64,000 nucleotides of DNA from Planctomycetota bacterium. Lineage in GTDB: Bacteria; Planctomycetota; UBA1135; JADKAF01. Below are positions 17,324 to 26,526 of this stretch, one piece after another (the first letter of the stretch is position 1; each line of letters starts with the position of its first letter). The notes beneath the pieces were generated by a model. The model made no database searches. It was not told the origin of the DNA and was given only the letters and a program-made list of their open reading frames with translations. The DNA lies in the NCBI GenBank assembly GCA_016719295.1, contig JADKAF010000001.1, positions 4,154,001 to 4,218,000 on the forward strand, given 5' to 3'. A program made the translations under genes and the position numbers.

Positions 17324-18773
17324 ACGGGCGCAGCTCCGCGGGCGAGATGCGGCGATAGCGCGGGGCGCCACTCCCGTTCCCTTCCGCCGGGAGCGGCTCC
17401 AAGCGATCGCGCTCCACGAGCTCGCTCACGACGCGGCGCAAGCGCTCCACGGGGCAGCCCTCACCGAGCTGGCGCGCGAGCTCGTCGAAGGTGAGCGGGC
17501 CGTTCCTCAGCTCATACAGCAGCAAGGTCTCGAGCGGATCGCGCTCCGGCTCTGCGCCGTAGCGGGCCGTGCTGCCTTCGCGCACCGCGGTCTCGAGCCA
17601 CGGCCCGGCCACGGGTACGCGGAAGGTGACCACGACGGTCTCGCCGACTTCGCGGAACTCGGGTGCCGGAATGCCGTGCGCGTTGCACATCTCGATCACT
17701 CGATTCGTGCCGCGGCCCCAATTCTCGATCAGGCCGGCGCGGAAGAAGGCATCGGAGATCGTGGGATTGCGCCGCACCGAAAGGTGGTCGCCGAGCAGAG
17801 CCTCGGTCGTGACGCCTGGCGGAAGAGTTCCCGGACTCCAGATCTCCACGCGATCATCGAAGAGGGCCAACCACACCGAAGTCCCCGGATTCGAGTAGTC
17901 ACGATGCACCAGCGCGTTGACCAGGATCTCGCGCGTCGCATCGGGGGGGATGAGCGGGCGATCGATGCGCTGCCAACGATCGGGCTCGAAGTGCCCGGAC
18001 ATCGGGAGATGGCGGCGCAGGAAGATCTGCGCCTCCTCCAGCAAGCAGAAGGCGGATCCGTACAGGCTGCGATGATCGAGGAACTCTGCCTTGTCGAGCC
18101 CGCGGAAGCGCGCCATCTGCAGATGGCACTGCGGAAAGCGAGGAAAGGGCTCCTTGCCGAAGAGCACGACCGCGGCACGGCGCAGCTTGCCCTCGATGCG
18201 CAGCCCGAGCCGATCCAGGTCGCGCGCCGTGACGCGTCGCGCGGGCCCCGGCAAACGCTCGAGCGACACCGCAAGGTCGAAGAAGCGCTGCACCTCGGCG
18301 CGGTCGAGGTCGCGCACGGAATGGTCCTCGGAGATTTGGTTCTCCCAGCGGGACGGCCCTCCGGGGAACTCCATGGTTCGCTTGCGGATCTGCTCGAGGG
18401 ACATGCGCCGCGTCGTATTCGCGATGCGCTCGAAGCCGCGACCGTCGTAGAACGTGAGCGCGACATCCCTGCGAGGATGCACGCGCAGGAGGAGCAGCTT
18501 GCGCTCGGGCGCGAGCTCGACGACGCGCACGGCGAAGTCCAGCGCCGGCTCGAAGCGCCCCTTGCACGCCGCGATCTCGTGCAGCGTCTGCTCGCTCACC
18601 TGCTGCCCCAGGATCTCGCCGCGCGAGCTCACCCCGAGGATCACGCGCCCGCCATCGCCGTTGGCGAACGCGCAGAGCGTCTGCATCGCTTCGCGCAGCT
18701 CGCCCGTCGAGCGCTGGAACTCCAAGGTCGGCGACTCGCCGCGCGCGATCCACTTCTCGAGCCGGTGCTTCAT
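17301..18773 (-). CDS. AlbA_2 (Schlafen-like) / HATPase_c_4 protein, RecG-like annotation class
   Basis: A 490-residue cytoplasmic protein. Residues about 1-130 are an AlbA_2 domain (start RGESPTLEFQRSTGELREAM, then CAFANGDGGRVILGV), a DNA/RNA-binding fold related to Schlafen. About 270-400 is the HATPase_c_4 domain with ATREILVNALVHRDYSN, VEIWSPGTLPPG and ENWGRGTNRVIEMC. A winged-helix region (about 415-480) ends the protein. Members are often annotated as RecG-like ATPases or transcriptional regulators and are frequent in accessory islands; some members of the wider Schlafen group act in phage defence. GGAGG lies 9 bp before the ATG. It diverges from the McrB-like gene. Exact role is unknown. 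Confidence 0.9.
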   Translation of the reverse strand: MKHRLEKWIARGESPTLEFQRSTGELREAMQTLCAFANGDGGRVILGVSSRGEILGQQVSEQTLHEIAACKGRFEPALDFAVRVVELAPERKLLLLRVHPRRDVALTFYDGRGFERIANTTRRMSLEQIRKRTMEFPGGPSRWENQISEDHSVRDLDRAEVQRFFDLAVSLERLPGPARRVTARDLDRLGLRIEGKLRRAAVVLFGKEPFPRFPQCHLQMARFRGLDKAEFLDHRSLYGSAFCLLEEAQIFLRRHLPMSGHFEPDRWQRIDRPLIPPDATREILVNALVHRDYSNPGTSVWLALFDDRVEIWSPGTLPPGVTTEALLGDHLSVRRNPTISDAFFRAGLIENWGRGTNRVIEMCNAHGIPAPEFREVGETVVVTFRVPVAGPWLETAVREGSTARYGAEPERDPLETLLLYELRNGPLTFDELARQLGEGCPVERLRRVVSELVERDRLEPLPAEGNGSGAPRYRRISPAELRPFKPRPAR

Positions 18774-19045
18774 GGCGGGGTTCCTCCGTCATCCTGGCAC
18801 GCACGACCGCGCGTGTCAGGAGAGCAGGACGGGCAGGGGCAGAGGAGGTCACCGTTCCCGACCTCCGGCAGCCACGGACGAGCTCAAAACCGGCGCATCA
18901 CCTCCCGGCGGATCGAGTCCTGGTCGTAGGCGTAGTCGGATGGCTCGCGGGGATGCGGTATCCTCTCCGCCCCCCTTTGTCCCGCCGCGGGATCGGCGCA
19001 GGTCCGATGCAATCCCGCGGTGCACTCCTTCCAGAGGCCCTTGCC

Positions 19046-21034
19046 ATGACCGAGCTCGCCGACCGCGACACCGTGTTCTTCCTCAAGGTGAACGCGCATC
19101 GCCACTCCTACAACGGCACCATCTGCCAGAACGCCGAGTCCTTCGATTGCGGCGCGCAGGAGAATTTCCGCCTCTCGGTGTGCGCGAAGGGCTCGCGCGA
19201 TTGCATCCATCTAGCACTCTTCGATCAGAAGGGACCCGATGGCCCGTGCTTCTATGTCGATCGCGGCCCCGGCCAATCCGCCTTCCTCGGCAAGGAGAAG
19301 GACTTCATCGGCTCGATCGTGATCCTGCACTCGAAGAGCCACCACGGCGGCCAGGGTGTCGACAAGAAGGAGCTCTCGACCTACGCCGTCGGCTGGTACC
19401 GCATCGGGGAGATGAAGCGCGTCGAGATCCGCGCGCGCGATTGGTGGCGCGTCCGCCCCGCCGACGGCGAATGGGGTCGCTTCGTACCCGACATGATCGA
19501 GGTCGGGCGCTGGCGGCGCATGTCGGTCTCGATGGAGGAATCGGGCTATGTGCGGCGGCTCCCGCTCGCCGACGCGCGCGGCTTCATCGAGGAGATCAAG
19601 CGCCGTCACAAGGAAGCGCTGAACGAGCAGCTCGCCCCCGCTCTCCTGCGCGACGCGGAGAAGGTCTCCGAGCAAGCGCAGCGCTTCTCCGAGATGTTGG
19701 AGCGCGCCGCGAAGAGCGCGGCGTCCGACCCCCACGGTGCCCTCTCGAGCGCGGGGCGCTTCGGCTCGCGCGGCAGCGCGATCCCCGTGCCGCCGAAGCT
19801 CGGCCCCATCGTGCTGCGACCGTCCACGCCGCCTCCGACGCCGACGCCGAGTGGAGCGAGCCCGATGGCGACGCCAGCGGCGCCGGTGATCGTGACGCCC
19901 GCGGCTCCTCCGAGCGGCGCGGGATCCACGAGCAGCTCCGCACTCCCGAGCCTCGGCGGAGAAGCGATCGCCGCGCACTTTCGGAAGCGCGGCTTGGGCT
20001 TCGCTCCAGAGCTCCTGGAGCGCATCGAGCGCGCCGTGCGCACGAAGCCGCTCGTGCTGCTCGCCGGCCCGACCGGCACCGGCAAGACCGCGCTAGCCTA
20101 TGAGTGGGCCGAGCTCTACGCCGATCGCGGCGCGCGACGCCTGCTGACGCCCGTGCAGCCCTCATGGCACACGCGCGAAGAGCTCCTCGGCTACTTCAAT
20201 CCCATCACCGAGAACTACGTCTCGACGCCGCTCGTGCGCTTTCTCCACGACGCCGCGCGCGCGTACGCCGAGGCCCGCGCCGCTCAGCGGGCGATCGCGC
20301 CGTTCTTCGTCGTGCTCGACGAGTTCAACTTGGCGCCGCCCGAGGAGTACCTCGCGGAGTTCCTCTCGCGCCTCGAGATCGCGGCCGATGACGAAGCGGG
20401 GCGCACGATCGAGCTCTACCCGCCCGATCACGAAGGAGCCGTGCGGCGCTTCTCCGGCGTGAGCGCGCTGCCGCCGAAGCTGCGCCTCTCGCCCAACGTG
20501 GTCTTCCTCGGGACGCTGAACGACGACGGCCGCGAGATGCCGCTCTCGCCGCGTGTCCTCGACCGCGCGCATCTCATCAAGGTCGAGCCGCGCCCGAGCG
20601 AAGTGCTCGCCGTGCTGCACGAGCGCCACGCGGCGCTGATGGGACGCCAAGCGTTCGTCTCGACGCTGCGCGGGCTCATCGAGACGCTGAGCCGCCATCG
20701 CCGCGGGCTCGGCGGACGCGTGCTGCGCGACGTCCTCGCGTACTGCGAGTCCGGCTTCGACGGCAGCGACGAAGCGCAGCTCGCGCGCGCGCTGGACCAG
20801 GCGCTGCTGCAACGCGTGCTCCCCGCGCTCAGCTTCTCGGCGCTCGTTCCCGACGACCTCGAAGCGCTGGAGGATCTGCTGCGCCTCTGCTCCGACAACG
20901 CGCAGGGCTTCTTCCTCGGGCGCTCCGCCGGCGTGCTTCAGGGTTGGGTCGAGCAGCTCCAAGAGCAGCGCGACGTGTCGGGCTTCGAGCTGCGCGAGGA
21001 GAACGCGAGCAGCTCGTCGACCGAGGAGCGCTGA
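19046..21034 (+). CDS. McrB-like AAA+ ATPase with unknown N-terminal domain
   Basis: A 662-residue protein. Residues 1-175 form an unrecognised domain with five cysteines (27, 35, 46, 53, 68); 176-225 looks helical; 250-300 is a Pro/Ala/Thr linker. The AAA+ core follows: Walker A GPTGTGKT (341-348), the McrB-type block SWHTREELLGYFNP, Walker B VVLDEFNLA (423-431) and the sensor region GTLNDDGREMPLSPRVLDRA. In classical McrB this last block reads MNTAD and gives GTP preference; here NDDG replaces it, as in McrB relatives of other clades. The nuclease-like partner begins 2 bp after the stop. Such pairs act as modification-dependent or phage-sensing restriction systems; that role here is inferred. 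Confidence 0.88.
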   Translation: MTELADRDTVFFLKVNAHRHSYNGTICQNAESFDCGAQENFRLSVCAKGSRDCIHLALFDQKGPDGPCFYVDRGPGQSAFLGKEKDFIGSIVILHSKSHHGGQGVDKKELSTYAVGWYRIGEMKRVEIRARDWWRVRPADGEWGRFVPDMIEVGRWRRMSVSMEESGYVRRLPLADARGFIEEIKRRHKEALNEQLAPALLRDAEKVSEQAQRFSEMLERAAKSAASDPHGALSSAGRFGSRGSAIPVPPKLGPIVLRPSTPPPTPTPSGASPMATPAAPVIVTPAAPPSGAGSTSSSALPSLGGEAIAAHFRKRGLGFAPELLERIERAVRTKPLVLLAGPTGTGKTALAYEWAELYADRGARRLLTPVQPSWHTREELLGYFNPITENYVSTPLVRFLHDAARAYAEARAAQRAIAPFFVVLDEFNLAPPEEYLAEFLSRLEIAADDEAGRTIELYPPDHEGAVRRFSGVSALPPKLRLSPNVVFLGTLNDDGREMPLSPRVLDRAHLIKVEPRPSEVLAVLHERHAALMGRQAFVSTLRGLIETLSRHRRGLGGRVLRDVLAYCESGFDGSDEAQLARALDQALLQRVLPALSFSALVPDDLEALEDLLRLCSDNAQGFFLGRSAGVLQGWVEQLQEQRDVSGFELREENASSSSTEER

Positions 21035-21036
21035 AG

Positions 21037-22698
21037 ATGCAGCGCTTGCATCTGCGGCGCACGGGCGAGGCCGAGTCGCTCGCGATCGAGGTGGGCTTCG
21101 ACCCGCCGGAGGATCCGCGGCGCCTCGAGATCCACGCGGGGGCGCTCGCCGGCGCGCTCGTGCCGAAGCTCTACCTCGGCGGCGACGAGAGGCATGGAGG
21201 CATCCTGGTCGACCTCCGCGAAGAAGCGCCCGGCTGGTGGCGCGCGGGCCAGCAATGGCGCGAGCTCGTCGAGACGCGGCGCCTCTTCGGGCCGATGGAC
21301 TTCGTGCTCGACGTCGAGGGCTGCGAACGGCTGCGCTTCGCGATGGAAGTTCCGCTGCCCGCGGAAATGGCACAGCTCCTGCGCGAGCTGCGCGCCTCCT
21401 TCGCCGAGAGCCCCGATCTCCGGCGCGCCACCGCCAGCGTCGAGCTGCTCGGCGACGAAGAGCTCGCGCTCTCGCGTTGGCTGGAGCGCCATCTCGTGCG
21501 CCTCACCGATGCCGTGCGCCGCCTCGAGGCCGAGCCGCCCCCCGATGCGCGTCTGCGCGTCGACCTGCGCGCGAACGCGCGCGCCGCGGCGAGCGCGATG
21601 CCGCACCTCTCGCGCGCCTTCGCTAGCGGCGCGATCGGGCGCGACGTGCGCGGAAACGGCGTGCCGCTGCGCCTGCCCGTGGTCCGCCGCGAGGCTCGCC
21701 CCGGTCATCCCGCCGATCGCGCCTCGCGCCGCTTGGTCGAGCTCGGTCTGCACAGCGCGCGCGAGCACGTCGAGCGATTGAAGGCCCGCGTCGGACGCGA
21801 GGAGCGCGCCCAGCAGCGCTTCCAGGATCCGCTGGCGGTGCGCCGTACCCAGAAGCTCGCCCTTCAGCTCCGCGCGGTGGAGCGCGCGGCTCAAGCGCTG
21901 CGCGAGACGCTGGCCCCGCACCACCGCCTCGGCGCCGTGCCGCGCAACGCGGTCGTCGCTTTTCCCATCCCGCTCGCGCGCGGAGGCGCGCACGCGGAGC
22001 TTCGCGCGCTGGCCAACGAGTTCCGCGCGTGGACCGACGGCAAGATCGACGCGCAGAACTTCGCGGCCCTGCTGCGCCGCGAGCGCTACGACGTCGCCTC
22101 GCTCTCGACGCTCTACGAGCGCTGGGTGGGCTGGGCTCTGGTCGAAGAGCTGCAAGCGCTCGGGCTGCGCTGCGAGAGCCATGAGCGTCCGCTCGGCGCG
22201 GTACGCCCCGGAGCGGATCTGGTGTTCTGCGGCGTTGGCGGAGGCCCGCGGGTTCGCCTGCTCGTCGAGCCGGGCTTCTCGCGCGATCGCTCCCCGCTGC
22301 GCACGGTCGAGCTTCTGGGCGGGAGCGCGCACGACGATCGGAGGACGCGCCTCACTCCCGACTACGTGCTCTTCCGCGAGCAGCCCGAGCGCGCGCAGCC
22401 GGTGCTCGTGCTCGACGCCACGCTGAGCCAGGATCAGGAAACCTGGCGCGACAAGGGCATCTACGCGCAGCGCCTCGTCCACTCTCGCTGGGTGCGCCGC
22501 CTCGGCGCTCGGCGCTGGCGCGAAGCCGCGTGTGCTTCCTACGCCGTCTATCCAGGACTCGGCCGCGAGCTGCGCCCGCTCGATCCGCAGCTCCGCACCG
22601 GCGGCTTGCCGCTGCGCCCGCGCCACGAGGCGCAGCACGAGCTCCTGCGCGAGCTGCTCGACTTCTTCCTGCGCGAGTCGGGCCCGCTGCTCGGCTGA
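21037..22698 (+). CDS. McrC/DUF2357-like nuclease subunit, catalytic lysine apparently replaced
   Basis: A 553-residue protein whose C-terminal part fits the DUF2357/DUF524 and McrC nuclease families. The helix TLYERWVGWALVEELQALGL (359-378) corresponds to the conserved LYExW segment, and LTPDYVLF (439-446) followed by PVLVLDAT (455-462) matches the PD-(D/E)xK core. The family usually reads DAKY at the last position; here it is D460-A461-T462, so the catalytic lysine is absent from its normal place. K473 a little further on could substitute, or the enzyme may be inactive. The N-terminal 230 residues are unlike anything I recognise. It follows the McrB-like gene by 2 bp with GAGGAG upstream, so the two surely form one unit. 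Confidence 0.8.
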   Translation: MQRLHLRRTGEAESLAIEVGFDPPEDPRRLEIHAGALAGALVPKLYLGGDERHGGILVDLREEAPGWWRAGQQWRELVETRRLFGPMDFVLDVEGCERLRFAMEVPLPAEMAQLLRELRASFAESPDLRRATASVELLGDEELALSRWLERHLVRLTDAVRRLEAEPPPDARLRVDLRANARAAASAMPHLSRAFASGAIGRDVRGNGVPLRLPVVRREARPGHPADRASRRLVELGLHSAREHVERLKARVGREERAQQRFQDPLAVRRTQKLALQLRAVERAAQALRETLAPHHRLGAVPRNAVVAFPIPLARGGAHAELRALANEFRAWTDGKIDAQNFAALLRRERYDVASLSTLYERWVGWALVEELQALGLRCESHERPLGAVRPGADLVFCGVGGGPRVRLLVEPGFSRDRSPLRTVELLGGSAHDDRRTRLTPDYVLFREQPERAQPVLVLDATLSQDQETWRDKGIYAQRLVHSRWVRRLGARRWREAACASYAVYPGLGRELRPLDPQLRTGGLPLRPRHEAQHELLRELLDFFLRESGPLLG

Positions 22699-22807
22699 GA
22701 GGCTGAGCAGAAGTCGAGCCTACGGCCGCCTATGCTCTTGGCGCATCGCCTGACGGCGCTGCAGCCCGCTCGCAAGCACTGCTTGCTTGCTCTCTGTGCA
22801 GCGCTCT

Positions 22808-24007
22808 TCAGCGCGCTTCCGCGAGCGGCTTCACGCGGAGCTGCTTGAAGCGCACTTCGGAGCCGGGATCGTGGCACTGCAGCGCGAAGGTCCCGCGCTG
22901 CAGGAGGCGACGCTCCATGCCCTGCGGCCGCGGAGCCTTCGGCGGCTCCGTGTAGTCCGCGGTCACCTTGCCATCGACCTTCACCGTGACGCGCTGCCCC
23001 TCGACGCGCACCTCGAGGGCGAACCACTGCTCGTCCTTCGCCGGCGCTTCCTTCACGTCCTGGATCGCATAGAGGCCGCCGGTGCGGCGCCAATCGGACT
23101 GCGTGTTGTTGACCTGCACCTCGTAGCCCTGGCTCGGCCAGCCGCTCTCCTGGAACGCGGTGTGGAAGTAAACGCCGGAGTTGGCACCCGGCTTGGTCAG
23201 CACCAGCGCGTGGAGCTCGAAGTCGCGGAACGAATGCTGGCAGACCGGCCCGTCGTAGAAGAGATGCGCGCGCTCGCCGCGCACGACGATCGCGCCATCC
23301 TCGACGCGCACCGAAGCGGGGTTCTCGTTCACGCGCCAGCCCTGCAGCGAGCGCCCATCGAAGAGCGAGGCGAAGCCGCCGCCATCGCCGAGCTCTCGCA
23401 CGCGGAGCGCGCGCCACGCGACGCGCCACTGGGGATCGCCACCGACCGAGTGGACCTGCAGGCCGATGAAGCCACACGGCGACCAATCGTCCTCGACGCG
23501 CGCCACCGGCACGTCGTTCACCCAGGTGCGCAGCACCGAGCCCACGCAGACGATGCGATAGCGATTCCACTCGCCGGAGCGGAAGGCGGCGCGCGCGCGC
23601 GGATCGTCGCGATCGGTGCTGAGCCAACCGCGCCGCGCCTCGTCGTAGATGAAGCCCGCTTCCCCGCCGGTGGCGACCTCCACCTGATAACCGTGCACCC
23701 GCCCGTCTTGGTAGGTCGGGAAGGACTCGCTGCGGATCTGTACGCCGCTGTTCAGCCCCTCATCGAAGAGCTTCACCTCGAGCTCGAGCTCGAAGTCGCC
23801 GTAGAGACGCTCGCTGCAGAGGAACGAGTTCGGGCTGCCGGCGGTGGTCGTGCCCACGATCGCGCCGTCCTCCACGTGATACTTCGCGGTGCCGTTGATC
23901 TGTCGCCAGCCGGCGAGCGACTGGCCATCGAAGAGCGAGGTCCACTCGCGCTGGACTTGCGCAGCGGCGGACGAAGCAAGGCAGAGGGCGAACGCGAGAG
24001 CGCGCAT
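22808..24007 (-). CDS. Secreted protein with two DUF1080 (3-keto-disaccharide hydrolase) domains
   Basis: A 399-residue exported protein with a signal peptide (MRALAFALCLASSAAAQ) and two DUF1080 domains. The first (about 22-205) begins WTSLFDGQSLAGWRQ, the second (about 210-395) begins FASLFDGRSLQGWRV. Both contain the NSGVQIRSE or NSGVYFHTA strand followed by a GYQVEV or GYEVQV strand. The fold is a concanavalin-like jelly roll, and recent family work links it to 3-keto-glycoside hydrolysis. The family is greatly expanded in Planctomycetota. The start is ATG 24007 with CAGGAG upstream. It diverges from the unknown gene at 24137. Confidence 0.93.
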   Translation of the reverse strand: MRALAFALCLASSAAAQVQREWTSLFDGQSLAGWRQINGTAKYHVEDGAIVGTTTAGSPNSFLCSERLYGDFELELEVKLFDEGLNSGVQIRSESFPTYQDGRVHGYQVEVATGGEAGFIYDEARRGWLSTDRDDPRARAAFRSGEWNRYRIVCVGSVLRTWVNDVPVARVEDDWSPCGFIGLQVHSVGGDPQWRVAWRALRVRELGDGGGFASLFDGRSLQGWRVNENPASVRVEDGAIVVRGERAHLFYDGPVCQHSFRDFELHALVLTKPGANSGVYFHTAFQESGWPSQGYEVQVNNTQSDWRRTGGLYAIQDVKEAPAKDEQWFALEVRVEGQRVTVKVDGKVTADYTEPPKAPRPQGMERRLLQRGTFALQCHDPGSEVRFKQLRVKPLAEAR

Positions 24008-24136
24008 CGGGAGCTCCTGAGGCAGGCGGGGGGAAGCGAGCGAGCCGCACGCTACGAGCCGCACGAGCGCGAAGCAACCTCCGCTCGCCCTGCACCCTTG
24101 TCGCCGCGCCGCCCGCTCGCGCAGATTGAGCCCGTC

Positions 24137-25165
24137 ATGCAGATCCCCAAGAGCTTCGAGTCGGACTGGGCGAAGTTCCCCGCCGCGCTGCGCGAGCTGG
24201 TCGAGGCCGAGGTCGCTGCGGGCAACGCCGTGATCGAGTTCGGCCACGGCTTCCCCGCGCCGCCGGTCGGAGCGTACATCAAGCTCGCCGGCCCGCTGCG
24301 CTCGCGGCCGCGCACCTCGACACCCGAGATCGCGTTCTACGAGCGGAACACCTCGAGCTACTCCGGCGAGCTGCACGACGAGCGGCGACACTACTTCGTG
24401 CTCGAAGCACCGCTGCCGGAGCCGCCGGAGAAGGAGAGCTCCGCTCCGCGCGCCGCGACACCGCGGTTCCACAGCGAAGCCGCGCCGCGTCCCGCGGCCC
24501 CCGGAGAAGACCTGCACTCCGCGGCGACGAGCGCTGCCGCGCCGCAGGGCGACGCAGTTCAGCGCTTCCAGGCCAGCCTCTCGATGGACTTCGAGAAGTG
24601 GAAGGAGGGCATCGGCCACGACCAGGACGCGCTGCGCGCGGCGAGCCCGCGCGAGCGCGCGGAGATCGAAGCGCTCTTGCTCGCGCGCGGCATCTCCGAC
24701 TGGAGAGATGTCGAGTCGCTGCTCGAGCTCCGCACGGAGAAGGCGCTCGCGCTGCTGCGGGAGACGGCGCGCGGCGCGGATCCCGCGCTCGCGCTCGCCG
24801 TGCTGCGCCGCGCGAACCATCTCGTCGACGAAGCGACGCGCACGCGGCAGATCGTGAAGGGGATCGAAGAGCTCGTCTTCTACGGCGGGCTCAGCGATGC
24901 GCTGGCGGAAGCGGAAGAGCACCATCCGCCCGCGGTGATCGACGCGCTGCTCCGCGCAGCGCTGCAGCGCCGCGGCGAAGGCCCGGTGCACTTCGCGGCG
25001 CTGCTCTTCCATCTGCACGGGCTCGCCGACCTGGCGTTCGACTGGAGCCAGCGCCCCTTCTACCTGCGCTTCGCGAGCGACGATCCTGCGGAACGCAGGC
25101 TGTGCTTTCGCGAGCTCTGTGCGCGGATCGGAGTCGACCCGGCCCCCTACGAAGCTCGTTCGTAG
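24137..25165 (+). CDS. Unrecognised two-part cytoplasmic protein
   Basis: A 342-residue protein without signal peptide or membrane segment. Residues 1-105 form a compact domain (IPKSFESDWAKFPAALRELV, then FPAPPVGAYIKLA, then FYERNTSSYSGELHDERRHY), followed by a Pro/Ala/Glu linker (about 106-150) and an alpha-helical C-terminal half (about 155-342) with repeated Leu/Ala helices that could be a small HEAT-like solenoid. I cannot name the family. It lies between the DUF1080 gene (divergent) and the pirin gene (convergent), 1.4 kb past the McrC-like gene. A membership in the same accessory island is possible but not shown. A stem-loop spans its stop codon. Confidence 0.75.
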   Translation: MQIPKSFESDWAKFPAALRELVEAEVAAGNAVIEFGHGFPAPPVGAYIKLAGPLRSRPRTSTPEIAFYERNTSSYSGELHDERRHYFVLEAPLPEPPEKESSAPRAATPRFHSEAAPRPAAPGEDLHSAATSAAAPQGDAVQRFQASLSMDFEKWKEGIGHDQDALRAASPRERAEIEALLLARGISDWRDVESLLELRTEKALALLRETARGADPALALAVLRRANHLVDEATRTRQIVKGIEELVFYGGLSDALAEAEEHHPPAVIDALLRAALQRRGEGPVHFAALLFHLHGLADLAFDWSQRPFYLRFASDDPAERRLCFRELCARIGVDPAPYEARS

Positions 25166-25170
25166 GGGGC
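25142..25170. terminator. Bidirectional hairpin overlapping the stop codon
   Basis: GCCCCCTACGAA (25142-25153) pairs perfectly with TTCGTAGGGGGC (25159-25170) around GCTCG. The TAG stop of the plus-strand gene (25163-25165) lies in the right arm, and the converging pirin gene ends 15 bp further on, so it probably ends transcripts from both sides. Confidence 0.7.
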
Positions 25171-25184
25171 GCGGACCGCCTGGC

Positions 25185-25889
25185 TCAAGGCAGATCCCAG
25201 AGCACGAGGTTCGCGCGCTCGGTGCCCACGCCCTCGATCGCGAGGCGCGGCTCCTCGGTGATCGCGGCCCCGTCGCCGGGGCCGAGCTCGACGCCGTTCA
25301 GAAGCACGCGCCCTTCGGCGACGTGCAGCCACGCCGAGCGCCCCGCCGCGAGCGAGAGCTCCGCGCGCTCGCCGCGCGCGAAGCGCCCGACGTAGAGCGA
25401 CGCATCCTGCCCGATGGCGATCGAGCCGCCTCTTCCGTCCGGGGAGACCGCGAGGCGGAGAGCGCCTTCGGTCTCCAGCGCCGGGAAGCGCTTCTGGTCG
25501 TAGCGGGGCTTTCGCCCGCGCTCGGCCGGCAGCACCCACATCTGCAGCAGCTCCGTGGTCATCTCCTTCGACGCGTTGAACTCGCTGTGGAAGACCCCGG
25601 TACCCGCCGACATGAACTGCACTTCGCCCGGCAGGATGAGCGAGCCGTTGCCCATCGAGTCCTTGTGCTCGAGCGCACCGGAGAGCACGTAGGTCACGAT
25701 CTCCATGTCGCGGTGCGGATGCGTGCCGAAGCCGCGCGCGGGCGCGACGCGGTCCTGGTTCAGGACGCGCAGCACGGAGAAGCCCATGTGCTCGGGGTCG
25801 TGGTAATCGGCGAACGAGAAGGTGTGGCGCGCATCGAGCCAGCCGTGGTCGGCGTGCCCGCGCGCAGCGGCGGGACGCAGCGTGATCAT
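25185..25889 (-). CDS. Pirin family protein (YhhW-like)
   Basis: A 234-residue cytoplasmic bicupin of the pirin family; bacterial relatives such as YhhW have quercetin 2,3-dioxygenase activity, and others act as redox-linked regulators. Conserved features are ADHGWLDARHTFSFADYHDP, FGTHPHRDMEIVTYVL (metal ligands in the HxH and later E), and FMSAGTGVFHSEFN. Length is normal for the family. GGAG lies 13 bp before ATG 25889. The HxlR-type regulator gene begins 99 bp away on the opposite strand, a very common pairing in which the regulator controls the pirin gene. Confidence 0.93.
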   Translation of the reverse strand: MITLRPAAARGHADHGWLDARHTFSFADYHDPEHMGFSVLRVLNQDRVAPARGFGTHPHRDMEIVTYVLSGALEHKDSMGNGSLILPGEVQFMSAGTGVFHSEFNASKEMTTELLQMWVLPAERGRKPRYDQKRFPALETEGALRLAVSPDGRGGSIAIGQDASLYVGRFARGERAELSLAAGRSAWLHVAEGRVLLNGVELGPGDGAAITEEPRLAIEGVGTERANLVLWDLP

Positions 25890-25988
25890 CGGAATCGCTC
25901 CAGAGAGCCGGCAGCCCGATGCTGCCGGGGAGAACGAGATAGGCGATGCTCTCCGAACGCACAACTCGTGTCCCGTGGGATACCGCCC

Positions 25989-26348
25989 ATGCCGAACTCC
26001 TCCCTCTCCGCCCCGCCGGCCGATCCCTGCGGCGTCCTGGAAGCGACCTCCGTGTTCCAGGGCCGCTGGAAAGGCGCCGTGATCTGGTGGCTGCACCAAC
26101 GTCCGCTCCACTTCGGCGAGCTGCGCCGCTCGCTGGCCGGAGTGACGCCCAAGGTGCTCACGCGTCAGCTCCGCGAGCTCGAGCGCGACGGCCTCGTCAC
26201 GCGCGCGACCGCCGCCACGCGCCCGCCGCGCGTCGTCTATTCGCTGACGCCGCTCGGCGCGAGCTTGCTGCCGCTCTTCGATGCGCTCGTCGCATGGTGG
26301 CATGCGCACGCGCGCGAGATCGGAGCGCGGCGAGCGAGCGCGACCTGA
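25989..26348 (+). CDS. HxlR-type winged-helix regulator
   Basis: A 119-residue DNA-binding protein of the HxlR family, which in many bacteria senses electrophiles or formaldehyde through a conserved cysteine. Visible features are the opening CGVLEATSVFQGRWKGAVIW, the recognition region HFGELRRSLAGVTPKVLTRQ and LRELERDGLVTR with the wing TRPPRVVYSLTPLG. One Cys near residue 14 matches the sensor position of many members. It is divergent from the pirin gene, whose promoter it most likely controls through the 99-bp spacer; no clear operator palindrome was identified. Confidence 0.92.
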   Translation: MPNSSLSAPPADPCGVLEATSVFQGRWKGAVIWWLHQRPLHFGELRRSLAGVTPKVLTRQLRELERDGLVTRATAATRPPRVVYSLTPLGASLLPLFDALVAWWHAHAREIGARRASAT

Positions 26349-26526
26349 GGCGCGCTCTCGCTCTCGACGAGCTCTCCTTCGTTCCAGGACGGACTCGCTT
26401 CGATCCCTCCCTGCCTCAAGGACAGCTTCCTCCTCTCGCGCCTGGCTCGCCCGACTCCGCCCCACGCTCCGCACCGCTGCCCCTGCGTTCTTGCGCCGCG
26501 CCCAAGGCCTCGCCAGGATCGCCGCC

